A DNA stretch of 64,000 nucleotides from Usitatibacter rugosus (GTDB taxonomy: Bacteria > Pseudomonadota > Gammaproteobacteria > Burkholderiales > Usitatibacteraceae): assembly GCF_013003965.1 (NCBI RefSeq), contig NZ_CP053069.1:1891419-1955418 (forward strand), in the 5' to 3' direction. The position numbers and the translations under genes are program-made. Below are positions 27,938-37,507 of this stretch, piece after piece. Within the stretch, counting starts at the first letter, position 1, and every line of letters starts with the position of its first letter. The notes beneath the pieces were generated by a model, which saw nothing but the letters and a program-made list of their open reading frames with translations, did not search any database and was not told the origin of the DNA.

Positions 27938-29704
27938 ATGACGCTTCCGGTTCGAAAATTCGATGCAGTGATCGTGGGAGCGGGCGGCGCGGGGTTGCGC
28001 GCGGCCTATGAGCTCTCCAAGGCGGGCCTCAAGGTCGCGTGCCTTTCGAAAGTCTTCCCGACTCGCTCGCACACCGTGGCGGCGCAAGGCGGCGTGGGTG
28101 CCGCGCTCGGCAACATGGGCGAGGACCATTGGCACTGGCACATGTACGACACCGTGAAGGGGTCGGACTGGCTGGGCGACCAGGACGCGATCGAGTTCAT
28201 GTGCCGAATGGCGCCCGAGGTCGTGATCGAGCTCGAGCACTTCGGCATGCCGTTCGACCGGAACGACAACGGCACCATCTACCAGCGTCCGTTCGGCGGC
28301 CACACCGCCAACTTCGGCGAGAAGCCGGTGCAGCGCAGCTCCTGCGCCGCGGACCGCACCGGCCACGCGATGCTGCACGCGCTCTACCAGCGCAACGTGC
28401 ACAGCAAGACGCAGTTCTTCGTGGAGTGGATGGCGCTCGACATCATTCGCGCCCCGGACGGCCGCGTGCTGGGCGTGACGGCGCTGGAGATGGAAACCGG
28501 CGACATCGTCATCTTCCAGGGCAAGGCCACGCTCTTCGCCACCGGCGGGGGCGGGCGCATCTTCGCCTCGTCGACCAACGCCTTCATCAACATGGGCGAC
28601 GGCGTGGGCATGACGGCGCGGGCCGGCATTCCCCTCGAGGACATGGAGTTCTGGCAGTTCCACCCCACCGGCGTTGCCGGCGCGGGCGTGCTCATCACCG
28701 AGGGCGTGCGCGGCGAGGGCGGCTACCTGCTGAACAAGAACGGCGAGCGCTTCATGGAGCGCTATGCGCCCACCATGAAGGACCTCGCGTCGCGGGACGT
28801 GGTGTCGCGCGCCATGGCCACCGAGATCAAGGAAGGGCGCGGCTGCGGTCCCCACGGCGACTACATCCTGCTCAAGCTGGACCACCTCGGTGCGGACGTC
28901 ATCAACAAGCGCCTGCCGGGTATCCGCGAGAGCGCGATCAAGTTCGCCAACATCGACCCGGTGAAGGAGCCGATCCCGGTCGTGCCGACCTGCCACTACC
29001 AGATGGGCGGCATCCCGACCAACTACCACGGCGAAGTGATCGCGCCCAAGGGCAGCGACATGAGCGTGGTCGTCCCCGGCTTCTACGCCGCGGGCGAGTG
29101 CGGCTGCGCCTCGATCCACGGCGCCAACCGCCTGGGCACCAACTCGCTCACCGACCTGCTGGTGATGGGCAAGAGCTCGGCGTTGAGCATGCTGGACTTC
29201 ATCAAGGCCGAGGGCCCGAAGCACGCCGAGCTGCCGAAGGATGCGGGCGACATGTCGCTCACCCGCGTGGCGGCGCTGGACGGCAAGAAGGGCGGGGCGT
29301 CGGTGGACAAGACGCGCTCGGAGATCCAACGCACGATGCAGGCGCACTGCGGCGTCTTCCGCTTCCCGGACATGCTGGTCCAGGGCGTGGAGAAGATCAA
29401 AGCCTGCGCCGACAGCGTGGCCAACCTCGAGATCGGCGACAAGAGCAAGGTGTTCAACACCGCCCGCATCGAGGCGCTCGAGCTGCAGAACCTCTACGAA
29501 GTGGCGCGCGCCACGATGATCTCCGCCGAGGCCCGCAAGGAAACGCGCGGCGCCCACGACCGGGCCGACCACCACCAGCGCGACGACGTGAACTGGCTCA
29601 AGCACACCCTCTGGTACAAGGAGGGCGACCGACTCGAATACAAGGCGGTGAACCTGAAGCCGTTGTCCGTCGAGACCATTCCTCCGAAAGCGCGGGTGTA
29701 CTGA
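27938..29704 (+). CDS. sdhA: Succinate dehydrogenase flavoprotein subunit
   Basis: 588-residue catalytic subunit that oxidises succinate to fumarate on the cytoplasmic face of the membrane. FAD-binding [17 protein letters not shown] is at the N-terminus. The covalently flavinylated His lies in [11 protein letters not shown] (about residue 45). Active-site segments [16 protein letters not shown] and RDVVSRAM are present, followed by [16 protein letters not shown] near the C-terminal FAD-binding part. The start at 27938 matches family length; an upstream in-frame extension lies inside sdhD. Flavinylation would need the sdhE product encoded two genes later. Confidence 0.97.
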   Translation: MTLPVRKFDAVIVGAGGAGLRAAYELSKAGLKVACLSKVFPTRSHTVAAQGGVGAALGNMGEDHWHWHMYDTVKGSDWLGDQDAIEFMCRMAPEVVIELEHFGMPFDRNDNGTIYQRPFGGHTANFGEKPVQRSSCAADRTGHAMLHALYQRNVHSKTQFFVEWMALDIIRAPDGRVLGVTALEMETGDIVIFQGKATLFATGGGGRIFASSTNAFINMGDGVGMTARAGIPLEDMEFWQFHPTGVAGAGVLITEGVRGEGGYLLNKNGERFMERYAPTMKDLASRDVVSRAMATEIKEGRGCGPHGDYILLKLDHLGADVINKRLPGIRESAIKFANIDPVKEPIPVVPTCHYQMGGIPTNYHGEVIAPKGSDMSVVVPGFYAAGECGCASIHGANRLGTNSLTDLLVMGKSSALSMLDFIKAEGPKHAELPKDAGDMSLTRVAALDGKKGGASVDKTRSEIQRTMQAHCGVFRFPDMLVQGVEKIKACADSVANLEIGDKSKVFNTARIEALELQNLYEVARATMISAEARKETRGAHDRADHHQRDDVNWLKHTLWYKEGDRLEYKAVNLKPLSVETIPPKARVY

Positions 29705-29705
29705 C

Positions 29706-30401
29706 ATGAAATTCAAGATCGAGCGCTTCAACCCGGAAACCGACAAGAAGCCGTACTTCAAGGAGTACGACGTCGTCCTCAAGGAGTCGGATCGCATGCT
29801 TCTCGATGCGCTGGTGCGCATCAAGATGGCCGACGACACGCTGAGCCTGCGCCGCTCCTGCCGCGAGGGCATCTGCGGCTCGGACGCGATGAACATCAAC
29901 GGCAAGAACGGCCTCGCGTGCATCACGAAGATCGTCGACCTGAAAGAGCCCGTGGTGATCCGCCCGCTGCCGGGGCTGCCGATCATCCGCGACCTGATCG
30001 TCGACATGACGCATTTCTTCGCGCAATACCACTCGATCAAGCCGTACCTGATCAACGACGAGCCGCCGCCGGAGAAGGAGCGACTGCAGTCGCCGCATGC
30101 GCGCGCCGAGCTGGATGGCCTGTACGAGTGCATCCTCTGCGCCTGCTGCTCGACCTCCTGCCCGTCGTTCTGGTGGAACCCGGACAAGTTCGTCGGCCCC
30201 GCGGGCTTGCTGAACGCTTACCGCTTCATCGCGGACAGCCGCGACCAGGCGGCGAACGAAAGATTGGACGACCTGAAGGATCCTTATCGCCTGTTCCGGT
30301 GTCACTCCATCATGAACTGCGTGGACGTGTGCCCGAAGGGCCTCAATCCGACCTCCGCGATCGGCAAGATCAAGGACGCGATGGTCCGGAGGGCGATCTA
30401 G
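29706..30401 (+). CDS. sdhB: Succinate dehydrogenase iron-sulfur subunit
   Basis: 231 residues carrying the three clusters that pass electrons from FAD to quinone. The [2Fe-2S] ligands are in SCREGICGSDAMNINGKNG and the following LAC, the [4Fe-4S] ligands in CILCACCSTSCPSFW, and the [3Fe-4S] ligands in CHSIMNCVDVCPKGL. It starts 1 base after the sdhA stop. Confidence 0.97.
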   Translation: MKFKIERFNPETDKKPYFKEYDVVLKESDRMLLDALVRIKMADDTLSLRRSCREGICGSDAMNINGKNGLACITKIVDLKEPVVIRPLPGLPIIRDLIVDMTHFFAQYHSIKPYLINDEPPPEKERLQSPHARAELDGLYECILCACCSTSCPSFWWNPDKFVGPAGLLNAYRFIADSRDQAANERLDDLKDPYRLFRCHSIMNCVDVCPKGLNPTSAIGKIKDAMVRRAI

Positions 30402-30422
30402 CAAACGTTCGGGAAACTGTCA

Positions 30423-30662
30423 TTGGATTCGCGAAGCATCGAGCGGTTGAAGTGGCGTAGCCGGCGTGGCCTGCTGGAGCTGGACATCGTGTTCCAGCGC
30501 TACTGGAAGGCGCACGACGGCGGCATGCCCGAGGCCGAGGCCAAGGTGCTGGAGCGGCTCCTGCTGCTCCCCGACAACGACCTGCTGGACCTCGTGATGG
30601 GCAGGACCACGACGCGCGATGTGGCGTTCGCGGACCTGGTCGAGAAACTCAAGGCCGCCTAG
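30423..30662 (+). CDS. sdhE: FAD assembly factor SdhE
   Basis: 79-residue SdhE/YgfY family protein, which promotes covalent flavinylation of SdhA. The diagnostic RRGLLELDI (RGxxE motif) is at about residues 14-22, with the five-helix pattern and LLLLPDNDLLDLVMG after it. The only start-like codons available in this frame are TTG at 30423 and a CTG two codons upstream; TTG is chosen, with a weak GGGAAA upstream. A non-ATG start may keep its level low relative to the enzyme subunits. It sits between sdhB and gltA. Confidence 0.9.
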   Translation: MDSRSIERLKWRSRRGLLELDIVFQRYWKAHDGGMPEAEAKVLERLLLLPDNDLLDLVMGRTTTRDVAFADLVEKLKAA

Positions 30663-30692
30663 GCGGCAACAGCAACCCCGGAGAAGACAGGC

Positions 30693-31997
30693 ATGGAAGC
30701 CAAAGGCAAGGCAACACTCTCGTACGACGGCAAGAGCACCGAATTCCCCGTCTATGGGGGCACGATCGGCCCCGACGTCATCGACATCCGCAAGCTCTAC
30801 GGCGGGACGGGCGCCTTCACGTACGACCCGGGCTTCCTGTCGACGGCTTCGTGCTCGTCGAAGATCACCTACATCGACGGGGATGAAGGCGTGCTGCTTT
30901 ATCGCGGCTACCCCATCGAGCAGCTCGCGACCCACTGCGACTTCCTCGAGGTCTGCTACCTGCTGCTGAACGGCGAGCTGCCCAACAAGGTCGACAAGGA
31001 CAAGTTCGACTGGACCATCTCGCGCCATACGATGGTGCACGAGCAGCTCGCGCGCCTGTTCCAGGGCTTCCGCCGCGACTCGCATCCGATGGCGGTGATG
31101 GTGGGCGTGGTGGGCGCGCTGTCGGCCTTCTATCACGACAGCCTCGACATCACGAACCCGGAGCACCGCGAGATCTCGGCCTACCGCCTGATCGCGAAGC
31201 TGCCGACGATCGTCGCCATGGCCTACAAGTACAACATGGGCCAGCCGTTCATGTACCCCAAGAACGCGCTCGCCTACACGCCCAACTTCATGCGCATGAT
31301 GTTCGGCGTGCCCGCGGAAGAGTACGAGCAGAACGACGTGCTGAACCGCGCGCTGGACCGCATCCTCATCCTGCATGCCGACCACGAGCAGAACGCCTCG
31401 ACGTCCACGGTGCGCCTCGCCGGCTCGTCGGGCGCCAACCCGTTCGCGTGCATCGCCTCGGGCATCGCCTGCCTGTGGGGTCCCGCGCACGGCGGCGCCA
31501 ACGAAGCGGCGCTGCAGATGCTGATCGACATCGAGAAGGATGGCGGCCTCGCGAAGGTGGGCGAGTTCGTGAAGAAAGCGAAGGACAAGAACTCCGGCGT
31601 GAAGCTGATGGGCTTCGGCCACCGCGTCTACAAGAACTACGACCCGCGCGCCAAGCTCATGCAGGAGACGACGCGAGAGGTCCTGGCCGCCGTGGGTGCC
31701 GAGAACGACCCGCTGCTCAAGCTCGCCATGGCGCTGGAGAAGATCGCCCTCGAGGACGAGTACTTCGTCTCCCGCAAGCTCTACCCGAACGTCGATTTCT
31801 ACTCGGGGATCGTGCAAAGGGCGCTGGGCATCCCCACATCCATGTTTACCTGCATCTTCTCGATGGCCCGCACGGTGGGCTGGATCGCGCAGTGGAACGA
31901 GATGATTTCGGACCCCGAGCAGAAGATCGGGCGTCCCCGCCAGCTCTATACAGGGGCCACCAAGCGCGACGTCGTGCCCATGGCCAAGCGCAAGTAG
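30693..31997 (+). CDS. gltA: Citrate synthase (type II, hexameric)
   Basis: 434 residues, the length of allosteric type II enzymes, with the extra N-terminal beta domain ([20 protein letters not shown]). The catalytic residues are in [14 protein letters not shown] (His), [14 protein letters not shown] (His and Arg) and [10 protein letters not shown] (Asp). It condenses acetyl-CoA with oxaloacetate. GGAG lies upstream of the ATG. Together with PrpC at 21056-22225 the window encodes both the acetyl-CoA and the propionyl-CoA specific synthases. Confidence 0.97.
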   Translation: MEAKGKATLSYDGKSTEFPVYGGTIGPDVIDIRKLYGGTGAFTYDPGFLSTASCSSKITYIDGDEGVLLYRGYPIEQLATHCDFLEVCYLLLNGELPNKVDKDKFDWTISRHTMVHEQLARLFQGFRRDSHPMAVMVGVVGALSAFYHDSLDITNPEHREISAYRLIAKLPTIVAMAYKYNMGQPFMYPKNALAYTPNFMRMMFGVPAEEYEQNDVLNRALDRILILHADHEQNASTSTVRLAGSSGANPFACIASGIACLWGPAHGGANEAALQMLIDIEKDGGLAKVGEFVKKAKDKNSGVKLMGFGHRVYKNYDPRAKLMQETTREVLAAVGAENDPLLKLAMALEKIALEDEYFVSRKLYPNVDFYSGIVQRALGIPTSMFTCIFSMARTVGWIAQWNEMISDPEQKIGRPRQLYTGATKRDVVPMAKRK

Positions 31998-32012
31998 TCG
32001 AAAGGAAGCGAG

Positions 32013-34853
32013 ATGTCGAGTGTCATGAAGGATTTCCAGGACTCCTCCCACCTGTACGGGTCGAACGCCCCGTTCGTGGAAGACCTCTATGAGCAGTACC
32101 TCCAGGATCCGGCCTCGGTGTCCGATGCCTGGCGCGCGCAGTTCGACGCGTGGCAGGGCGCGGGCAAGGACGTGCCCCACAGCCCCGTGATCGCGGCGTT
32201 CGAGCGCCTCGCGAAGGAGGGCGGCTCCGCGCCCGGCGTGGCGACCTCGGCCGGTGACGGCAAGGACCTGAAGGTCCTGCAATACATCCGCGCCCACCGC
32301 GTGCTGGGCTCTCGCCAGTCGCAACTGGATCCGCTGAAGCGCATGGAGCGCGATCTCGTGCCCGAGCTCGAGTTCGCCTACTACGGCTTCACCGACGCCG
32401 ACCTCCAGCGCGAGTTCTCGCCGGGCTCGTGGCAAGGCCAGAAGGGCCCGATGAAGTTCGGCGACCTCGTGGCTGCCGTGAAGAAAACCTACTGCGGCAC
32501 CATCGGCCTCGAGTACATGTACATCTCGTCGAACGAGCAGAAGCGCTGGATCCAGAAGCGCTTCGAGGGCACGCTCTCCACGCCCTCGTTCACGGCGGAG
32601 GAGAAGCGCGGCATCCTCGAGCGCATCAGCTCGGCCGAGACGCTCGAGCGCTATCTCCATACGCGCTACGTCGGCCAGAAGCGCTTCTCCGGCGAAGGCG
32701 GCGAGAGCCTCATCCCCGCGCTGGACACGGTGATCGAGGACGGCGGCGGCATGGGCGTGAAGGAAGTCGTGCTGGGCATGGCCCACCGCGGCCGACTCAA
32801 CGTGCTCGTGAACAACCTGGGCAAGGTGCCCGCGGACCTCTTCTCGGAATTCGAAGGCAAGCACGTCCACACGAAGGACAGCTCCGGCGACGTGAAGTAC
32901 CACCAGGGCTTCTCGTCGGACATCCAGACCCCGGGCGGCACGGTCCACCTCACGCTCGCGTTCAACCCGTCGCACCTGGAGATCGTGAATCCGGTGGTCG
33001 AAGGTTCGGTGCGGGCCCGCCAGCATCGCCACGGCGACCACACCGGAGACAAGGTGCTGCCGGTCCTGATCCACGGCGACGCGGCCTTCGCCGGCCAGGG
33101 CGTCGTGATGGAGACGATGGCGCTGTCGCAGACCCGCGGCTACCGCACGGGCGGCACGGTGCACCTCATCGTGAACAACCAGATCGGCTTTACTACGTCG
33201 GATACGCGCGATGCGCGCAGCTCGCTCTACTGCACCGACATCGCGAAGATGATCGAGGCGCCGGTCTTCCACGTGAACGGCGACGATCCGGAGGCCGTGG
33301 TCTTCGTGACGAAGGCCGCGCTCGACTTCCGCATGCAGTTCCACAAGGACGTCGTGATCGACATCGTGTGCTTCCGCCGCCTCGGCCACAACGAGCAGGA
33401 CGAGCCGTTCGTGACGCAGCCGCTCATGTACAAGCGCATCGCCCAGCACCCGGGCACGCGCAAGCTCTACGCCGACCGCCTGGAAGCCGAGGGCGTCATC
33501 GCCGCCGGCCACGCGGACGAGCTCGTGACCAGCACGCGCGCCGCGCTGGATGCCGGCAAGCCCACCAACGCCAAGATCCGCTATGGCCTGAAGCCCGCGC
33601 TCGCCGTGGACTGGGCGCCGTACCTCGGCATCGATTGGCGTCATGAGGCGATCACCGCCGTGCCGAAGCCGAAGCTGCACCAGCTCGCCGAGCGCCTCAC
33701 GACCGTGCCGGAGAACTTCAAGGTCCATCCGACCGTGGAGCGCATCCTCGCCACGCGCCGGGAGATGGGCGAAGGCAAGGTCGCGCTCGACTGGGGCATG
33801 GCCGAGAACCTCGCCTACGCCTCGCTCGTGGATACCGGCAACCCGGTCCGCCTCTCGGGCCAGGACTGCGGCCGCGGCACGTTCGCGCACCGCCACGCCG
33901 TGATCCATGACCAGAACCGCGAGAAGTGGGATTCGGGCGTGTACGTTCCCCTGCAGAACATCCGCCAGGGCCAGGCCAATTTCGTCGTGATCGATTCGCT
34001 GCTGTCGGAAGAGGCGGTGCTCGGCTTCGAGTACGGCTACTCCACCGCGCAGCCCTTCGAGCTCGTGATCTGGGAAGGCCAGTTCGGCGACTTCGCCAAC
34101 GGCGCCCAGGTGGTGATCGACCAGTTCATCGCCGCGGGCGAATCGAAGTGGCAGCGCCTGTGCGGCCTCACGATGTACCTGCCGCACGGCTACGAAGGGC
34201 AGGGCCCGGAGCACTCGTCGGCGCGTCTCGAGCGCTTCCTGCAGCTCTGTGCCGAGCACAACATCCAGGTCGTCGTGCCGTCCACGGCCGCGCAGTTCTT
34301 CCACATGATCCGCCGCCAGGTGATCCGCCCGATGAGGAAGCCGCTCATCGTGATGACGCCGAAGAGCCTGCTCCGCAAGAAGGAGGCCGCCTCGCCGCTG
34401 GAGGACCTCGCCACGGGCACGTTCCAGAACGTCATCCCCGAGGTGGAGAAGCTGAACGCGAAGAAGGTGCGCCGCGTGGTCGCCTGCTCCGGCAAGGTGT
34501 ACTACGACATCGTGGCCGAGCGCGCCCGCCGCGCCATCGACGACATCGCCGTGGTGCGCATCGAGCAGCTCTATCCCTTCCCGCACGAGGAGTTCGCGGC
34601 CGAGATCGCGCGCTACCCGGCGGCCAAGAGCATCGTGTGGTGCCAGGAAGAGCCCGGCAACATGGGCGCGTGGCACCGCATCCAGCATTACCTGCAACGC
34701 CACCTGCGCGCCGACCAGGCGCTCTCGTACGCGGGCCGGGCCTCGTCGGCCTCGCCGGCGGTGGGCTACCTCGCCCTGCACAACGAGCAGCAGAAGGCGT
34801 TGGTCGAACAAGCGCTGACGTGGGATGCGAAAGCCTCCCAGGAAGCCGCCTGA
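32013..34853 (+). CDS. sucA: 2-Oxoglutarate dehydrogenase E1 component
   Basis: 946-residue thiamine-diphosphate enzyme that decarboxylates 2-oxoglutarate and transfers the succinyl group to SucB lipoate. The N-terminal E2-binding peptide is clear ([20 protein letters not shown]). ThDP-domain landmarks include [28 protein letters not shown] and [10 protein letters not shown]. The transketolase-like domain has [15 protein letters not shown] and the final [11 protein letters not shown] segment. AAGGA lies about 7 bases before the ATG, 15 bases after gltA. Confidence 0.97.
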   Translation: MSSVMKDFQDSSHLYGSNAPFVEDLYEQYLQDPASVSDAWRAQFDAWQGAGKDVPHSPVIAAFERLAKEGGSAPGVATSAGDGKDLKVLQYIRAHRVLGSRQSQLDPLKRMERDLVPELEFAYYGFTDADLQREFSPGSWQGQKGPMKFGDLVAAVKKTYCGTIGLEYMYISSNEQKRWIQKRFEGTLSTPSFTAEEKRGILERISSAETLERYLHTRYVGQKRFSGEGGESLIPALDTVIEDGGGMGVKEVVLGMAHRGRLNVLVNNLGKVPADLFSEFEGKHVHTKDSSGDVKYHQGFSSDIQTPGGTVHLTLAFNPSHLEIVNPVVEGSVRARQHRHGDHTGDKVLPVLIHGDAAFAGQGVVMETMALSQTRGYRTGGTVHLIVNNQIGFTTSDTRDARSSLYCTDIAKMIEAPVFHVNGDDPEAVVFVTKAALDFRMQFHKDVVIDIVCFRRLGHNEQDEPFVTQPLMYKRIAQHPGTRKLYADRLEAEGVIAAGHADELVTSTRAALDAGKPTNAKIRYGLKPALAVDWAPYLGIDWRHEAITAVPKPKLHQLAERLTTVPENFKVHPTVERILATRREMGEGKVALDWGMAENLAYASLVDTGNPVRLSGQDCGRGTFAHRHAVIHDQNREKWDSGVYVPLQNIRQGQANFVVIDSLLSEEAVLGFEYGYSTAQPFELVIWEGQFGDFANGAQVVIDQFIAAGESKWQRLCGLTMYLPHGYEGQGPEHSSARLERFLQLCAEHNIQVVVPSTAAQFFHMIRRQVIRPMRKPLIVMTPKSLLRKKEAASPLEDLATGTFQNVIPEVEKLNAKKVRRVVACSGKVYYDIVAERARRAIDDIAVVRIEQLYPFPHEEFAAEIARYPAAKSIVWCQEEPGNMGAWHRIQHYLQRHLRADQALSYAGRASSASPAVGYLALHNEQQKALVEQALTWDAKASQEAA

Positions 34854-34878
34854 AAGAAACCCGAGTCAAGGAACAGAC

Positions 34879-36153
34879 ATGCCTGTGATTGAAGTGAAGG
34901 TCCCGCAGCTCTCCGAATCCGTGTCCGAGGCGACGCTCGTCTCCTGGCACAAGAAGATCGGCGAGGCGGTGAAGCGCGACGAGAACCTGATCGACATCGA
35001 GACCGACAAGGTGGTGCTGGAGCTCCCGGCGCCGGCCGACGGCGTGATCACGAAGATCGCCAAGGGCGACGGCGAATCCGTCACCAGTGGCGACGTGATC
35101 GCGACAATCGATACGGATGCGAAGGCGACGGTAAGCGCCGCCGCTCCCGCGACGGAAAAGCAGGCCGTCGTCCCCGCGAAGCCTGCCCCCGAGAGTTCTA
35201 ATCGGGGGGCGGGGACCCAGGCACCGGCGGCGCCGGTTGCCGCTGCCGTACCTGCGGCCGCTTCGAAATCCGCCTCGCCCTCCGCGGCGAAGATCGCCGC
35301 CGAGAAGGGCGTCGACACCGCCACGATGTCCGGCTCCGGCCGCGATGGCCGCGTCACGAAAGGCGATGTGCTGGCCGCGGGCTCCGCGCCTGCCACCGCC
35401 GCACCGGCCCCCGCTGCCGCGAAGCCGCTCCCGATCCAGCTCCCCACCGGCAACCGCACCGAGCAGCGCGTGCCGATGTCGCGCCTGAGGGCGCGCATCG
35501 CCGAGCGCCTGGTCCAGTCGCAATCGACCGCCGCCATCCTCACCACGTTCAACGAGGTGAACATGGCGCCGGTGATCGAGCTGCGCAACCGCTACAAGGA
35601 GAAGTTCGAGAAGGACCATGGCGTGAAGCTGGGCTTCATGTCCTTCTTCGTGAAGGCCGCGGTCCACGCCCTGAAGAAATTCCCGGTCGTGAACGCGAGC
35701 GTGGACGGCAACGACATCGTCTACCACGGCTACTACGACGTCGGCATCGCCGTCGGCACGGAGCGCGGTCTCGTGGTGCCGGTCCTGCGCAACGTGGACC
35801 AGCTCTCCATCGCGCAGATCGAGCAGTCGATCGCGGATTTCGGCAAGCGCGCCAAGGACGGCAAGCTCTCCATCGAGGAGCTCACCGGCGGCACGTTCTC
35901 GATCACCAACGGCGGCGTGTTCGGCTCGATGCTCTCGACGCCGATCATCAACCCGCCGCAAAGCGCGATCCTCGGCGTGCACGCCACGAAGGACCGTGCG
36001 GTGGTGGAGAACGGGCAGGTCGTGGTGCGCCCGATGAACTACCTCGCGCTGTCGTACGACCACCGCATCATCGACGGCCGCGAAGCCGTGCTGTCGCTGG
36101 TGGCGATGAAGGAAGCGCTCGAGGATCCCGCGCGCCTGCTGCTGGACGTATAG
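34879..36153 (+). CDS. sucB: Dihydrolipoyl succinyltransferase (E2 of 2-oxoglutarate dehydrogenase)
   Basis: 424 residues. The lipoyl domain (1-76) has the modified Lys in [14 protein letters not shown] Pro/Ala linker follows, then the E1/E3-binding domain (about 135-175: [20 protein letters not shown]). The catalytic core ends with [13 protein letters not shown], which contains the active HxxxDG. The start at 34879 ([11 protein letters not shown]) is family-typical. The first linker contains an atypical segment, [10 protein letters not shown] (about residues 105-114), encoded by a palindrome at 35170-35216 that resembles the window's dispersed repeats. The E3 gene lpdA follows only after a 3.6-kb interruption. 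Confidence 0.96.
   Translation: MPVIEVKVPQLSESVSEATLVSWHKKIGEAVKRDENLIDIETDKVVLELPAPADGVITKIAKGDGESVTSGDVIATIDTDAKATVSAAAPATEKQAVVPAKPAPESSNRGAGTQAPAAPVAAAVPAAASKSASPSAAKIAAEKGVDTATMSGSGRDGRVTKGDVLAAGSAPATAAPAPAAAKPLPIQLPTGNRTEQRVPMSRLRARIAERLVQSQSTAAILTTFNEVNMAPVIELRNRYKEKFEKDHGVKLGFMSFFVKAAVHALKKFPVVNASVDGNDIVYHGYYDVGIAVGTERGLVVPVLRNVDQLSIAQIEQSIADFGKRAKDGKLSIEELTGGTFSITNGGVFGSMLSTPIINPPQSAILGVHATKDRAVVENGQVVVRPMNYLALSYDHRIIDGREAVLSLVAMKEALEDPARLLLDV
35170..35216. repeat. Repeat-like palindrome inside the sucB linker
   Basis: Outer arms GTCCCCGC (35170-35177) and GCGGGGAC (35209-35216) enclose inner arms CCCCCGA (35186-35192) and TCGGGGG (35202-35208). The outer arms and the following CCAG are the same as in the repeat at 46285-46309, so this looks like an in-frame copy of that repeat family carried in a tolerant linker. 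Confidence 0.55.
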
Positions 36154-36158
36154 CCCCG

Positions 36159-36449
36159 GTGGCCCGCAAGAAGAAGCTCACGCCCGCCGTGCTCGCACGG
36201 CGGGCTTTGTTTTTCGTGCTCGGCTCGCTGCTGATGGGCATCCTCACGGTGCTGCTCGACGTGGCCCTGCGGGAGATCCTGCCGCGCCACTTCGCGGTGT
36301 CCATCGCCGTGGGCCTCGCGGTGTCGATCACGTTCGGGCTGCTGCGCTTCCTCAAGCACCCGCCGATGTTCCTGAAGAACGTCCATCCGCTCGCCGCCGG
36401 CCTGTGCGCGGGGCTGGGCGTCCACATCGCGCGCACCTGGCTCAAGTAG
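36159..36449 (+). CDS. Small hydrophobic membrane protein, unknown
   Basis: 96 residues starting with GTG, 5 bases after the sucB stop. A basic N-terminus (ARKKKLTPAVLARR) precedes two hydrophobic helices (about 16-36 and 46-62), and a shorter apolar segment lies near the end (LAAGLCAGLGVHIA). The positive-inside pattern suggests the N-terminus is cytoplasmic. No family is recognised. It is the first gene of the interruption between sucB and lpdA and is probably transcribed with sucB and the peptidase that follows. Confidence 0.7.
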   Translation: MARKKKLTPAVLARRALFFVLGSLLMGILTVLLDVALREILPRHFAVSIAVGLAVSITFGLLRFLKHPPMFLKNVHPLAAGLCAGLGVHIARTWLK

Positions 36450-36451
36450 GG

Positions 36452-37507
36452 ATGTTCGGTTTCCTCAAGGGACGGCGAAAGGAAGGGCCTGCGTCCGACC
36501 CGCAGCAGGTTCCCGACGCCGCGCCCGCCGCGGCCGGGCATCCCGGCCTCGAGCCCTTCGTCTACGCCGACCACATGGATTTCAACGAGGGCCTGCCGCA
36601 TGTGCGCTGGCCGGACGTGCACGAGTGGATCGCGCCGCTCGACGAGGCGGGAAGGAACGCCGCGTGGGAAGCCTGCAACCTGGGCTGGCTGCTGCACCTG
36701 CGCGATGCCCTGGGCGAGGGATACCACGTCACCCGCTCACCGGCCGCGCTCGTGATGTCGTCGATGCCGCCCGCCGACCTGAAGTCCGTGCATGGACTCG
36801 TGGGTCTCATCGCGCAGCGCATCCCCAAGGTGCTGGTCGGGATCGTCGAGCCGCCGGATGACGGCCGCGAGGTGCTCGTCGTCTTCGACGACCAGGACAC
36901 CTACTATCGCTATGCCTCGATGTTCGATCCGGAGGGCGGCGAGTACGCCTTCTCCTCGGGCCGCTACATCGGCGGCTGGGCGAGCTACTTCATGACGACG
37001 CGCGACGATCCGCACGCGGTGGAGCCGGTGATCGCGCATGAGATGACGCATGCCTTCCTCTCGCACTTGCCGTTGCCGCTGTGGCTGAACGAAGGCCTCG
37101 CCGTGAACACGGAGGCGCGGCTGAGCCGGCCGATGGGAAGGCAGTTCACGCCGCAGGAGATGCATGCGAAGCACCAGCGCTTCTGGGGGCCCGACGAGAT
37201 GCAGCAGCTGTGGTCCGGCACGTCGTTTCGCCGCCCGGACGAGGGCAACATGCTTTCGTACGACCTCGCGCGGATCCTCGTGGACAAGATGTCGGCGGAC
37301 TGGGAGCGCTTCGCTGCATTCGCGCTCGAGGCCGACTGGTCCGACGGCGGCGCGGCCGCGGCGCTCAAGCACTACGGCATCGGGTTGGGCCAGGTCGCTT
37401 CCGTCCTGTTGGAACGGGAGCCGGATCCGTCGTTCGAGCCCGATCCCGCCCGATGGGAGCAGCCCGCGGAGCGCGCGCCCGAAAGGACCGCGGCTTCGAT
37501 CGGCTAG
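36452..37507 (+). CDS. Putative gluzincin metallopeptidase
   Basis: 351 residues with a zinc-peptidase signature: HEMTH at residues 196-200 and Glu214 in LNEG, 18 residues after the first His, the arrangement of peptidase-MA-like gluzincins. There is no signal peptide (MFGFLKGRRKEG), so it is probably cytoplasmic. An N-terminal domain of about 150 residues has FVYADHMDFNEGLPHVRWPD and FDDQDTYYRYASMFD. A C-terminal helical region follows the site. Start ATG at 36452 is 2 bases after the stop of the small membrane protein. Its stop overlaps the convergent OGT-like gene's stop on the palindrome CTAG. The substrate is unknown. Confidence 0.78.
   Translation: MFGFLKGRRKEGPASDPQQVPDAAPAAAGHPGLEPFVYADHMDFNEGLPHVRWPDVHEWIAPLDEAGRNAAWEACNLGWLLHLRDALGEGYHVTRSPAALVMSSMPPADLKSVHGLVGLIAQRIPKVLVGIVEPPDDGREVLVVFDDQDTYYRYASMFDPEGGEYAFSSGRYIGGWASYFMTTRDDPHAVEPVIAHEMTHAFLSHLPLPLWLNEGLAVNTEARLSRPMGRQFTPQEMHAKHQRFWGPDEMQQLWSGTSFRRPDEGNMLSYDLARILVDKMSADWERFAAFALEADWSDGGAAAALKHYGIGLGQVASVLLEREPDPSFEPDPARWEQPAERAPERTAASIG

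Noticed and set aside
30420-34811. A 1463-codon open frame on the minus strand opposite sdhE, gltA and sucA
   Set aside because: It is antisense to well-identified enzymes, has a His/Arg/Val-rich composition typical of antisense frames in high-G+C DNA, and shows no domain.
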